From Pseudomonadota bacterium (GTDB taxonomy: Bacteria; Pseudomonadota; Gammaproteobacteria; Steroidobacterales; Steroidobacteraceae), in NCBI GenBank assembly GCA_021817875.1, contig JAKAFQ010000040.1:1-13737 (forward strand): 13,737 nucleotides of DNA. The letters run 5' to 3'. Shown one piece after another: positions 1 to 7,038 of the stretch (its first letter is position 1; each line of letters opens with the position of its first letter). Under the pieces are notes generated by a model. That model had not been told where the DNA came from. It saw only the letters and a list, made by a program, of their open reading frames with translations, and did not search any database. The position numbers were made by a program, and so were the translations under genes.

Positions 1-456
1 GGCAACGTCGTCGGTCAGAGGCGCGACGGTATAGGCTTCCCCGGCAAACGCCACCAGTCCCACACGGGCATCGTGGGCCGCCGACAACAGGTCGTCGATC
101 GCAAAGCGTGCCCGGGCCACCCGGCTCGGCGCAACGTCGGCGGCGTCCATGGACGGCGACAGATCCAGCGCCAACACCCACGCCGCAGGCAAGCGATAGG
201 CCGGGCTCACCTGCCGTTGCCAGCTCGGTCCCGCGAGGGCGAGCACCGCGAGCGTCCAACCGGCCGCCAGCAGCGTCCAGGGCGAGTGTGTGCGCCCTGC
301 TTCGTCGAGCCGCAGCAGAGGCAAAAGCTCGCGGTCGACGACGCGGGGCCAGGCGCCATCGCGCGTCCGCCGCCGGGCGAGCCAGGCGACGAATCCGAGC
401 AGCGGCGGCAGTGCCAGCAGCCGCCACGGGTGAAGGAAGTGCAGATGGCCCAACAT
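1..456 (-). CDS. BatB-like VWA-domain membrane protein (N-terminal 152 codons, runs off left edge)
   Basis: This is the second von Willebrand factor A (VWA) protein of a MoxR/Bat operon; its 3' end lies outside the window. The visible part has a hydrophobic N-terminal segment (about residues 12-27), a second one (about 60-76) ending in the Bat-type sequence LALAGPSWQRQ, and then the VWA domain. The metal-ion site (MIDAS) motif is D98-L-S100-P-S102, with proline where glycine is usual. A matching strand GLVAFAGEAYTVAPLT follows. The gene begins 10 nt after the stop of the upstream BatA-like gene, so it is almost certainly cotranscribed. Full-length BatB-type proteins often carry a C-terminal TPR region; that cannot be checked here. 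The start is the ATG at 456, chosen because it follows the BatA stop directly and encodes the expected N-terminal membrane segment. Family assignment is strong; the precise role is inferred from family knowledge. Confidence 0.88.
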   Translation of the reverse strand, partial: MLGHLHFLHPWRLLALPPLLGFVAWLARRRTRDGAWPRVVDRELLPLLRLDEAGRTHSPWTLLAAGWTLAVLALAGPSWQRQVSPAYRLPAAWVLALDLSPSMDAADVAPSRVARARFAIDDLLSAAHDARVGLVAFAGEAYTVAPLTDDVA

Positions 457-466
457 GGTGAGGCGC

Positions 467-1438
467 CTATCTTTGCTGCGCCATCCGCCACGCCGCCGGC
501 AGGCTCAACAGCAGCGCAAGCGACAGTGGCCAGCCGAACCACTCGGTCGCGGGCCGCAGCCACCGCTTGTCGCCTGCGACCGGCTCCAGGCGGTCGATCC
601 TGCGGTAGACGGCCGAAAGCGCCTCCGGGTCGGTGGCGCGAAAGTACTCCCCGCCGGTGATCCCGGCGATCCGCTTCAGCAGCGTCACGTCCAGATCGGT
701 ATTGCCGCTCAGTCCGAACAGGCTCTGGTGGACGGCCGCGCCCACGCCGATGGTGAAGATGCGCAGCCCCGTCTGCGCGGCGAGGCGGGCGGCCTCGATC
801 GGCGGCATGACGCCGGTGTTGTTGCCGCCGTCGGTAAGCAGAATCATCACCGGCTGTCTGTGCTGCGGCGAGTCGGTGCGGGCGTCGGCGCTGCGCAAGG
901 TCTTGATCGCGAGCCCGATGGCATCGCCGATGGCCGTCTCGGGTCCCGCGATGCCCACCACGGCCTCATCGAGGAACCGGTGTACCGTCTTCAGATCGGT
1001 CGTGAGCGGCGCCTGCAGGTAGGGCCGGGTGCCGAAGAGGATCAGGCCGACCTGGTCGTCGTGTCGGCCGTCGATGAACCGTCCCGCCACCTGCTGGACC
1101 ACCTGCAGCCGGCTCTGTCCGCCGGCCATGTCCTCGGTGGCCATCGAGCCCGAGCAATCGATCGCGAGGATGATCTGCCGGCCGCGGGTCGGCACGGGAA
1201 GCGGCGCACCCAGCCATTGCGGGCGCATCGCCGAGAGCACCAGCAGCACCCAGGCGAGGCCCAGCAACACGGTGGTGGCGCGCCAGGCGCCCGCGTTCGC
1301 GGTGCCGAGACCGCTCACCTCGGCGGCGAAGGGCAGGTACAGCGCCGCGCCGCGGGGCGGCGCGGGGCGGCGCAACCTGAACAACACCCAGGGTAAGGGT
1401 GCCAGCAGCGCCATCCACGGCCATGCGAAATGGAACAT
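467..1438 (-). CDS. BatA-like VWA-domain membrane protein
   Basis: A 323-residue VWA protein anchored in the inner membrane. Hydrophobic segments lie at about residues 8-20 and 55-70, and a C-terminal one at about 300-316, flanking the VWA domain. The MIDAS residues are complete: D94-C-S96-G-S98, T168 in the GPETAIGD stretch, and D203 in LLTDGG. This is the usual architecture and length for BatA. VWA proteins of this family bind a metal ion and mediate protein contacts, working with MoxR ATPases. The ATG at 1438 overlaps the TGA of the upstream DUF4381 gene by one base (TGATG), which points to translational coupling. A BatB-like gene follows after 10 nt. A GC-rich 10-bp tandem duplication lies inside the N-terminal Arg/Pro stretch (1351-1370). 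Confidence 0.93.
   Translation of the reverse strand: MFHFAWPWMALLAPLPWVLFRLRRPAPPRGAALYLPFAAEVSGLGTANAGAWRATTVLLGLAWVLLVLSAMRPQWLGAPLPVPTRGRQIILAIDCSGSMATEDMAGGQSRLQVVQQVAGRFIDGRHDDQVGLILFGTRPYLQAPLTTDLKTVHRFLDEAVVGIAGPETAIGDAIGLAIKTLRSADARTDSPQHRQPVMILLTDGGNNTGVMPPIEAARLAAQTGLRIFTIGVGAAVHQSLFGLSGNTDLDVTLLKRIAGITGGEYFRATDPEALSAVYRRIDRLEPVAGDKRWLRPATEWFGWPLSLALLLSLPAAWRMAQQR
1351..1370. repeat. two-copy 10-bp GC-rich tandem repeat inside the BatA-like gene
   Basis: Two perfect adjacent copies of cgcggggcgg, followed by a third partial copy (cgc). They encode part of the Arg/Pro-rich stretch after the first membrane segment of the BatA-like protein. A 10-bp unit is not a multiple of three, so gain or loss of a single copy would shift the frame. 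With only two copies this may simply be a chance product of high GC content. Confidence 0.4.
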
Positions 1439-1902
1439 CAGTGGCTCCCCGGCCGGGCGTGTCGTACGAACGCATCGGCGTCTGCCAGCCAGCTCTCCCG
1501 CTCATCCCGCGCAGCGCCACCGAACGCCGCGGCCAACAGTGACTGGCCCACCTCGCTCGACAGCCGCGTCCCGCCTTCAACGGCCAGGAATTCGAGCCAC
1601 GCCTTGCCCGTCAATCGCGCCACCCGCTCGCCGCCGAACACGGCCATCGCGTAGCGGCGCAGTACGCTCTCGATGGCGCGTGCGCTCGATCCCGGGTCGG
1701 CAATCTCCTCGCGGATGCGCTGCAGTTCCCTCAGCGCCGCGCGTCGGCTCGCGCGGTGCGGATCTCGCAACCACCAGGCGGCGGCCACCGCGAGCAGCAG
1801 CGCAAGCGCGCCCAGTGCCCACCAGCCTGGGGCGGGCGGCCACCACGATGGCGCCGGGGGCGCATGCGCCGGAGCGAGTTGGGCCAGCCAGTGGGCAGTC
1901 AT
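1438..1902 (-). CDS. DUF4381 membrane protein of the MoxR/Bat operon
   Basis: A 154-residue protein with the DUF4381 hallmark near the N-terminus, a Pro/Trp run (PSWWPPAPGWW, residues 18-28), followed directly by one transmembrane helix (about 27-45). A soluble, Arg/Glu-rich helical domain makes up the rest. This family is found between DUF58 and VWA genes in proteobacterial MoxR operons; its molecular function is not established. The ATG at 1902 is preferred over longer in-frame extensions for two reasons: it overlaps the DUF58 stop as ATGA, and it places the Trp/Pro motif at the expected distance from the start. The TGA overlaps the BatA-like ATG by one base. Translational coupling on both sides supports a multiprotein assembly. 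Confidence 0.87.
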   Translation of the reverse strand: MTAHWLAQLAPAHAPPAPSWWPPAPGWWALGALALLLAVAAAWWLRDPHRASRRAALRELQRIREEIADPGSSARAIESVLRRYAMAVFGGERVARLTGKAWLEFLAVEGGTRLSSEVGQSLLAAAFGGAARDERESWLADADAFVRHARPGSH

Positions 1903-2801
1903 GCCGCCGAGTGCCTGCGCAGCAGAACCGGGCGCAGGACCGACTCGACGGATGCCGATGTGTCGAGCCGTGTCACCGGCGCGCTGCAGCGTCGCGCCAG
2001 CCGGGTCAGCCGCGCCTCGCGCTCGCGCCAGACTTGCTGCCAGCGCTCGCGCACCCGCAGTCCATCGAGAATGCTCAGCCGGCCGGGAAGCCCTGCGCGA
2101 AAACGGCCTGCGGGCAATCCCTGCGCTTCCAACGGGTCGGTCACCCAGAAGAGTCTGACGTCGCTGTGCGCAGCGAGGCCAGCCCAGAGATCTTCCTGGG
2201 GCTCGTGCACGGCGGCGAAATCGCTGACCGCCAGTACCTGGCTGCCCGGGCGGATGAGCGCAGAGGCCGCGCGCACCACCGCTTCGAGTGCCCCGGGCGC
2301 GGGCGGGCCCGGGGCGCTCGGTTGCGCCGCGAGCAGCGCCTCGATCAGCGGCAGCACGCCGGCCAGGCGTGCGCGAGCCGGCAGGATCAGCGGCCCGGTG
2401 AGGTCCGAACCGATGACGCCGCCGACCCGATCGCCGCCCAGCGCCGCGATCCACGCGAGCAAGGCCGCCGAGCGGGCGACCACAGCGGATTTCAACTGCC
2501 GCCGACTGCCGAAGAACAATCCGGGCTGCAGATCGACGAGCAGCCACACCGGGCGCTCGCGCTCTTCATGAAACAGCTTGGTGTGCGCTCGGCCGCGCCT
2601 CGCCGTGACGCGCCAGTCGATCGTGCGCGGATCGTCACCCGCCACGTAGGGACGTACCTCCTGGAACTCCAGCCCCCGGCCGCGCCATGCACTCGAATGC
2701 GCGCCAAGCAGCGTCGCACGCGCGGGCCGGCGGCCCCGTAGGCTCAGGCCGTGCGCCGCGCCGCGCAGGGCCAGAAGTTCCTCCAGCGTCGGAATCGGCA
2801 T
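1899..2801 (-). CDS. DUF58 domain protein
   Basis: A 300-residue DUF58 protein. The family signature is clear: R50-P-Y-V-A-G-D56-D57-P-R59-T-I-D62-W63, then TARRG. After it comes a VWA-like strand, VWLLVDLQPGLFFG, in which the metal-site serines are not conserved; this is common in the family. No membrane helix is obvious, although some DUF58 proteins have two at the N-terminus, so this one is probably cytosolic and may act as an adaptor between the MoxR ATPase and the membrane VWA proteins (inference). It starts 4 nt after the MoxR stop codon and its TGA overlaps the DUF4381 start (ATGA), placing it firmly within the operon. Confidence 0.92.
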   Translation of the reverse strand: MPIPTLEELLALRGAAHGLSLRGRRPARATLLGAHSSAWRGRGLEFQEVRPYVAGDDPRTIDWRVTARRGRAHTKLFHEERERPVWLLVDLQPGLFFGSRRQLKSAVVARSAALLAWIAALGGDRVGGVIGSDLTGPLILPARARLAGVLPLIEALLAAQPSAPGPPAPGALEAVVRAASALIRPGSQVLAVSDFAAVHEPQEDLWAGLAAHSDVRLFWVTDPLEAQGLPAGRFRAGLPGRLSILDGLRVRERWQQVWREREARLTRLARRCSAPVTRLDTSASVESVLRPVLLRRHSAA

Positions 2802-2805
2802 GGTG

Positions 2806-3828
2806 TTACGGTGCCGGCACCCGGCTCAGCAGTTCCTCGACACAGGACTGGGCGGTCACGCCGTGCGCCTGGGCGGTGTAGTCGATCAACAGCCGATGGC
2901 GCAGCGCATCGGGCGCGATGGCCTGAACGTCCTCGGGGCTCACGAAGTCACGTCCGTCGAGCCAGGCGAGCGCGCGTGCGGCGCGCTCGATCGCGATCGC
3001 CGCCCGCGGGCTCGCACCCCAACGCAGCCACTGCCGCAGTTGGGCGCTGTAAGGCTCCGGCCTGCGCGTGGCATCCACCAGCGCCGCGATGTACTCGGCG
3101 ACGGGGTCGGCCAGCGTGATGCCCAGGACCTCGCGTCGGGCAGTGAACAGGGTTTCCTGGGCCATCCGTTGCTCGGGCGGCGGCAGTTCGCATTGGGTCA
3201 CGGCCTCGTTGCGGGCCAGCGCCATGACTTTGAGCGTCGTGGCCCGATCCGGGTAGTCGACGCGGGCGTGCAGCATGAAGCGATCGAGTTGCGCCTCCGG
3301 CAAGGGGTAGGTGCCCTCCTGCTCGATGGGGTTCTGGGTGGCCATCACCAGAAACAGCGGCGGCAGGGGATAGGTCGCCATGCCGACGCTGATCTGGCGC
3401 TCGGCCATGGCTTCGAGCAAGGCCGATTGCACTTTGGCGGGCGCGCGGTTGACCTCGTCGGCGAGGATCAGATTGTGGAACAGGGGGCCGCGCTGGAAGC
3501 GGAAGGTGCCTTCCTCGGGCCGATAGACGTCCGAGCCCGTAAGGTCCGCGGGAAGCAGGTCCGGGGTGAATTGCACGCGCTGGAAGTCGGCCTCGAGAGC
3601 GTGTGCCAGTGCCTTGACGGCACGCGTCTTGGCCAGGCCCGGCGGCCCTTCGACCAGCAGGTGTCCATCGGACAGCAGAGCGATCAACAGCCGCTCGACC
3701 AGCATTTCCTGACCGAGGATCTGGCTGCGCAGATACTCGCGCAGCCGGGCGAAGGCGGTGAATGCGGCGCTGCCCTGCCGGGCGGCGTCCGGGGAAGCGC
3801 TCTGGGCGAGCGGGCCGATGCGGGTCAT
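2806..3828 (-). CDS. MoxR-family AAA+ ATPase
   Basis: A 340-residue AAA+ ATPase of the MoxR group, first gene of the operon. Walker A is GPPGLAKT (residues 61-68), Walker B is LILADE (120-125) followed by VNR, and sensor 1 lies in MATQNP (N166). The sequence then continues with the MoxR-typical IEQEGTYPLPEAQLDRF. The C-terminal AAA lid (about 250-330) contains SPRA and SPEDV motifs also typical of the family. MoxR ATPases are thought to work as chaperone-like machines with VWA-domain partners, for example in metal or cofactor insertion or complex maturation; the client here is unknown. The ATG at 3828 has a GGAG Shine-Dalgarno sequence (3839-3842) 10 nt upstream. An ATG at 3838 is out of frame. 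Confidence 0.95.
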   Translation of the reverse strand: MTRIGPLAQSASPDAARQGSAAFTAFARLREYLRSQILGQEMLVERLLIALLSDGHLLVEGPPGLAKTRAVKALAHALEADFQRVQFTPDLLPADLTGSDVYRPEEGTFRFQRGPLFHNLILADEVNRAPAKVQSALLEAMAERQISVGMATYPLPPLFLVMATQNPIEQEGTYPLPEAQLDRFMLHARVDYPDRATTLKVMALARNEAVTQCELPPPEQRMAQETLFTARREVLGITLADPVAEYIAALVDATRRPEPYSAQLRQWLRWGASPRAAIAIERAARALAWLDGRDFVSPEDVQAIAPDALRHRLLIDYTAQAHGVTAQSCVEELLSRVPAP

Positions 3829-4004
3829 CGCGGGTCATCTCCAAAGTTTTCCCGAGAGCCGGATTGACCGGCGCGCGCAGGTCGAGGTTCCGCACTGGCA
3901 TCAGTAAAGCTCTCGCTACGGCTTTGGAAGCGCAAGCCTCACGGTACGCGCTGCGCGGCGCTCCGATCCGCCTGGCGGGCGGCGGGCTCCACCGCGCGCC
4001 GATG
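3829..4004. other. intergenic gap between the sigma-factor operon and the MoxR operon
   Basis: A stretch of 176 nt separates the stop of the RDD protein from the moxR-like start and is the only place in the window where a promoter for the MoxR/Bat operon could sit. I see a GGAG ribosome-binding sequence close to the moxR-like start, but no convincing -35/-10 pair. There is also no hairpin with a T tract that would mark a terminator for the sigma operon. Read-through from the sigma operon into the MoxR operon is therefore possible. Confidence 0.5.
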
Positions 4005-5801
4005 TCAGGCCAGATCCCTGACGCCGGCGCCTCTCACTACCACGGTGCCGGCGATTTTGTCATGCCAGGCCTGGTGTTCGCGGTCGAAGGCGATCCAGAT
4101 AAAGCCGAGACCGGCAGCCAGGAGTGACAGAAAACAGCCGAGCGCGCGCAGAACGGCGGTGTCCCAGCCGACCGCTCGGCCGTCGAGGCGCACCACTTTG
4201 AGGTTGCAGATGATCCCGCCAACGGTGCAGCCGTGGAGTTTCCACATCACCGCGCCGTAGCCGGCGAGCACCAGCAGCAGCCCGCCGGCGCCGTGGTGGC
4301 CGATCAGGCCCAGCGCAAACCCGACGAGCACCAGGTCGATGAGCAGGGCCGCCATGCGCAGCCAGAAACCGGCGCGCGGCAGGGTCGTCGGATCCAACCC
4401 GATCGTCTGCGCGGCGGGGCCGTCTGCAACAGGGCCGTGGACTCCGCCGGCACCCGGGGTTGCGTTGCCCGCCGTCGAACTCGGCGACGCCAGGGGGTCT
4501 CCGCCGGGCGGTGCGGGGCCGGCGAACGGGGCGGACCCGGTGCCGCGACCGGGCCGAGGCCCTGCGCCCGACGGCAGTCCCGGCCCTGTACTGCGGGCGC
4601 CGTGGATCGCGAGGAGCAGAGTGTAGCTGAGCGCGCCGAAGCCCAGCAGGCCGATCGCGGCCCAGGTGACGAAGCCGAGCACGGGCACCATGTACAAAAG
4701 GAGCGCCACGCCGCCGCCCGCCAGCACGTGCAGCACCGGCTGCGCGGCGGTCGCGGGGTGGGCCCGCAGCAGTCGGCCGCCCAGCCAACCGAGCGCCACC
4801 ACGCGTCCGAACACGCCCGCGCAGAACAGTGCGAACCAGAACACCGGAATGACCGCGATGCCGATGACGGTCATGACCAGGGCCAACATCAGGACCGGCG
4901 TCAGCAGCACCATGGCGAGCGCCGCGAGAATCGACGGTCCCGGATGATCTTCGAGCGTGCGCACGCAACGTCCCAGTCCTTCGCGGAACAGGGCCGCCAG
5001 CAGCAGATAGAACGCCAGTACGGCGAGCGCCGCGCCCCACGCCCAGCCAACGTCGAGTCGCGGTGCGAGCAGGCGGCCGAAGATCAGGCAGTGCGTGCTC
5101 CAGGCCTGAAGACCGGGAAGCGCGTGGACGAGCCCCGACATCAGATTGACGGTGCCGCCGCGGATCACCGTGGTGGGCGTGCTCGTGGCCGAGCCCAGGA
5201 TGCTCACGACCTGTCCGCCGATCACCGCATGCGGTCCGAGGTCTACGCTGCCCAGCACCGCTACCGCGCTCTGGCCCACCGTGCGGCCGATGTGCAGGTT
5301 GCCCAGCACGGCCACCGCGCTGTTGCCCACCGCGCCATCCACATCGGAACTGCCGAAGACGCTCACTACCGAATCGGAGACATCGCCGTGCACCACGGCG
5401 TTGCCGAAGATCGCGACGACATCACAGGCGTTCTGCCCCGCAGGGAGCGTGACGTCGTGGCCGACCGCGACCACTTCGTTGCCGTGACATTGCCCGCCGC
5501 CGTCCGGGGCCGCCCCGGCCTCGAGGCGCAGGGCGGGGATCGGTGGACCGGGCACCTGAGCCGTGCGGGACGGTATGCCGCCGGTGCTGCCGATCCCGGC
5601 CGAGCTGATGTGGGTCCGCGTCGCACTCTCGACGACGTCGATGCCGTTGCCGTGCGTCGACCGGATGAAAGCGGTGAGCGCAGCGTGTCGTGCGGGGCGC
5701 AGGGTGACGGCCAGATCGGTTCCCGTGGCCCGCAGGGGCACGCACCAGCTGCCCATGCAGACGACGAGCACGGCGGACAGCAAGCGTAGCGAGTGTTTCA
5801 T
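4005..5801 (-). CDS. exported bactofilin-like repeat protein with membrane core and C-terminal RDD domain
   Basis: A 598-residue protein. An N-terminal signal peptide (KHSLRLLSAVLVV..., residues 1-26) leads into a region of five to six degenerate beta-helix repeats (about 105-220; core pattern S-V-V-A-V-[FL]-G-[NS]...G), resembling polymer-forming bactofilin domains. Cysteines at 105 and 126 flank the first repeat and could form a disulfide, consistent with a periplasmic location. Several membrane helices follow (about 253-272, 291-310, 313-340, 356-375, 378-400). A Gly/Pro/Ala-rich linker (404-465) then joins an RDD domain (476-598) carrying R482, D489, the TVGGIICNLKVVRLDG stretch, and the terminal DREHQAWHDKIAGT motif (573-586). 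The ATG at 5801 overlaps the previous gene's stop (ATGA). Longer in-frame starts are rejected because the signal peptide begins here. Function is unknown; an envelope role is inferred from export, repeats and linkage to an ECF sigma factor. Confidence 0.85.
   Translation of the reverse strand: MKHSLRLLSAVLVVCMGSWCVPLRATGTDLAVTLRPARHAALTAFIRSTHGNGIDVVESATRTHISSAGIGSTGGIPSRTAQVPGPPIPALRLEAGAAPDGGGQCHGNEVVAVGHDVTLPAGQNACDVVAIFGNAVVHGDVSDSVVSVFGSSDVDGAVGNSAVAVLGNLHIGRTVGQSAVAVLGSVDLGPHAVIGGQVVSILGSATSTPTTVIRGGTVNLMSGLVHALPGLQAWSTHCLIFGRLLAPRLDVGWAWGAALAVLAFYLLLAALFREGLGRCVRTLEDHPGPSILAALAMVLLTPVLMLALVMTVIGIAVIPVFWFALFCAGVFGRVVALGWLGGRLLRAHPATAAQPVLHVLAGGGVALLLYMVPVLGFVTWAAIGLLGFGALSYTLLLAIHGARSTGPGLPSGAGPRPGRGTGSAPFAGPAPPGGDPLASPSSTAGNATPGAGGVHGPVADGPAAQTIGLDPTTLPRAGFWLRMAALLIDLVLVGFALGLIGHHGAGGLLLVLAGYGAVMWKLHGCTVGGIICNLKVVRLDGRAVGWDTAVLRALGCFLSLLAAGLGFIWIAFDREHQAWHDKIAGTVVVRGAGVRDLA
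5142..5426 (-). repeat. coding repeats: beta-helix units of about 17-19 residues
   Basis: Residues 126-220 of the exported RDD protein consist of successive units beginning DVVAIFGN, DSVVSVFGS, NSAVAVLGN, QSAVAVLGS and GQVVSILGS, spaced 17-19 residues apart. The alternating small/hydrophobic pattern ending in G-[NS] is what a left-handed beta-helix (bactofilin-type) coil would show. At DNA level the units have diverged, so they are not a recent tandem expansion. Confidence 0.75.
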
Positions 5802-6280
5802 ACCGAGGGGGACCTGGAATGCGGCAAGGTGAGCGAGACGAGCAGGTAGCCGATCGCGGCGAGCGCCGCATAGACGGCACCGGTCAGGATCAGACCGGCG
5901 AACAGCCATTCTTTCGGGATCCGTCGCAGCAGCCCCGCGGCCAGCTCGACGAGCGACAGGAGCGAATCGCCGGTGATGAGGACCGCGCTGACTTGGTGGG
6001 CGACACCGGCTCCGGTCAGCAGCCCCGCCAGGCGCGGTCCCACTCTCGAACCGAGCGCCCACAGCAGCGGCAGACACAGACCGCAGAGCACACCGAGCAG
6101 CGCGCGGGCTGCGACCGGCCAGTGCGTGATTCCGGATCGCCAGCGTGGCCGCGCGGCACGGTGCCCGATCTCACGCAGGACCCGGGCTTCCAACGAGGCC
6201 GGCGCGGGTCGCGGCGGCAGCGACCGCAGCGCCTGGTGTGCCAGACGCTCCAGGTTCTCTTCCAGTTTGCGACGGCTCAT
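5798..6280 (-). CDS. small two-helix membrane protein in the anti-sigma position
   Basis: A 160-residue protein. Residues 1-50 form a charged, helical cytoplasmic stretch (MSRRKLEENLERL; LPPRPAPASLEARVLREIGHR). Two strong hydrophobic segments follow, at about 54-77 and 125-150, with a weaker one at about 98-118. It lies directly downstream of an ECF sigma gene; its ATG overlaps the sigma TGA, and its own TGA overlaps the next ATG. That position, with a cytoplasmic N-terminus and membrane anchor, is typical of anti-sigma factors. However, there is no HxxxCxxC zinc motif, so membership of a known anti-sigma family cannot be shown. The start at 6280 is favoured over the longer frame because of the ATGA overlap. 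The anti-sigma role is inference; that this is a real gene is well supported. Confidence 0.78.
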   Translation of the reverse strand: MSRRKLEENLERLAHQALRSLPPRPAPASLEARVLREIGHRAARPRWRSGITHWPVAARALLGVLCGLCLPLLWALGSRVGPRLAGLLTGAGVAHQVSAVLITGDSLLSLVELAAGLLRRIPKEWLFAGLILTGAVYAALAAIGYLLVSLTLPHSRSPSV

Positions 6281-6858
6281 CGTGTGCCGCTCCGGCCCGG
6301 AGGCGGTGCAAGGCCGCTCTGCCTCAGGAGCCCGGCCAGGGCGAGACGGCCGCGCAGGATGTCGGTCTTGACCTTGGCGAGGGACTGACCCAGCCGGCTC
6401 GCGATGTCCTGGTACGGCATGTCCTCGAAGTGGTAGAGCACGAGCGGCACGCGCTGATGCCCGGGCAGCCGCTGCAGCGCTTGCTCGATGAGCGCGCCGC
6501 GCCGCTCGCGGTCCATACCCGCGAGGATGTCCTCGAACGCGGCGGCCGCGGCCCCGAGGTCCTCTTCCTGCTCGTCCTCGGCGAAGACCTCCGAGAACAG
6601 GCGCCAGCGCTTGCGGTGACGGGTCAGGTGATTGAGCGTCAGGTGGGTTGCGACCGTCTTCAGCCACCCGCCCGCCGTCGGGCTCGCGCACAGGCGATCG
6701 AAGTGCTCGTATGCCTTGAGGAATACGTCCTGGCTGATGTCCTCGGCCTGTGACGCATTGCCGGTCAGGCGGAGCGATGTGGAGAAAACCATGTCCTGAT
6801 AGGCGCGCATGAACGCTGCGAACTGTTGCGGATCGGGCCTGGAGCTTGCCAAGTGCAC
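6277..6858 (-). CDS. ECF-family RNA polymerase sigma factor (sigma70 regions 2 and 4)
   Basis: A 193-residue extracytoplasmic-function sigma factor. Region 2 covers about residues 17-82, with the conserved stretch QAEDISQDVFLKAYEHFDR and then WLKTVATHLTLNHLTRHRK. An acidic linker follows (92-110). Region 4 spans about 125-178: ALQRLPGHQRVPLVLYHFED, then the helix-turn-helix MPYQDIASRLGQSLAKVKT and the closing R-G-R. It would direct RNA polymerase to a small regulon, probably including its own operon. The start is taken as the GTG at 6858: an in-frame TGA at 6874-6876 limits the frame and no ATG lies between. Met17 is the only nearby alternative but sits at the beginning of region 2. No strong Shine-Dalgarno sequence is visible. 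The ATGA overlap with the next gene indicates coupling. Confidence 0.92.
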   Translation of the reverse strand: MHLASSRPDPQQFAAFMRAYQDMVFSTSLRLTGNASQAEDISQDVFLKAYEHFDRLCASPTAGGWLKTVATHLTLNHLTRHRKRWRLFSEVFAEDEQEEDLGAAAAAFEDILAGMDRERRGALIEQALQRLPGHQRVPLVLYHFEDMPYQDIASRLGQSLAKVKTDILRGRLALAGLLRQSGLAPPPGRSGTR

Positions 6859-7038
6859 GGGTCGGTCATCGTTTCAGACAAGAACACGGCTCGCGCCGGA
6901 AAGTTGCGCGGTCGCTGGGAGGGTCGCCTTCGGCAGCCCTGTGCCAGGGTCCTGATCGGGCGCAGCCGCTTCGTCGCCGGCTCACGACGGCCGGCCGAGC
7001 AGCGCCGAACCGGGCAATCGGCCGCCGCAGCCGGCGCT
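6859..7038. other. intergenic region upstream of the ECF sigma gene
   Basis: This stretch of 180 nt between the GNAT stop and the sigma-factor GTG should contain the sigma operon promoter. AAC-containing and TCTGA-like elements exist near the start codon, but their spacing (22 nt) does not fit a normal ECF promoter. No T-tract terminator for the GNAT gene is seen. Confidence 0.4.

Noticed and set aside
1903..2547. N-terminal extension of the DUF4381 protein by 215 codons
   Set aside because: It would run inside the DUF58 gene; the ATGA overlap and family length favour the start at 1902.
1029..2741. A 570-codon plus-strand open frame opposite BatA, DUF4381 and DUF58
   Set aside because: Antisense to three conserved genes and compositionally unlike a protein.
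2948..3901. Overlapping minus-strand frame in another phase of the MoxR gene
   Set aside because: The MoxR frame contains all ATPase motifs; this phase is Arg/Pro-rich without motifs. It does not repair or extend MoxR.
3968..3986. Possible GC hairpin between the sigma operon and the MoxR operon
   Set aside because: No T run follows on the minus strand and the arms are short, so it does not support an intrinsic terminator.
4233..5789. A 518-codon plus-strand open frame opposite the RDD protein
   Set aside because: Antisense shadow of a gene with signal peptide, repeats and RDD motif; translation is rich in R, Q, H and A without domain features.
5802..6077. N-terminal extension of the RDD protein by 92 codons
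   Set aside because: It overlaps the small membrane protein gene, is Arg-rich, and the signal peptide and ATGA overlap fix the start at 5801.
6874..6907. ECF-type promoter GCAACTT...TCTGA ahead of the sigma gene
   Set aside because: The spacer is 22 nt, longer than the 15-19 nt expected, and the -10 element lies too close to the GTG start.
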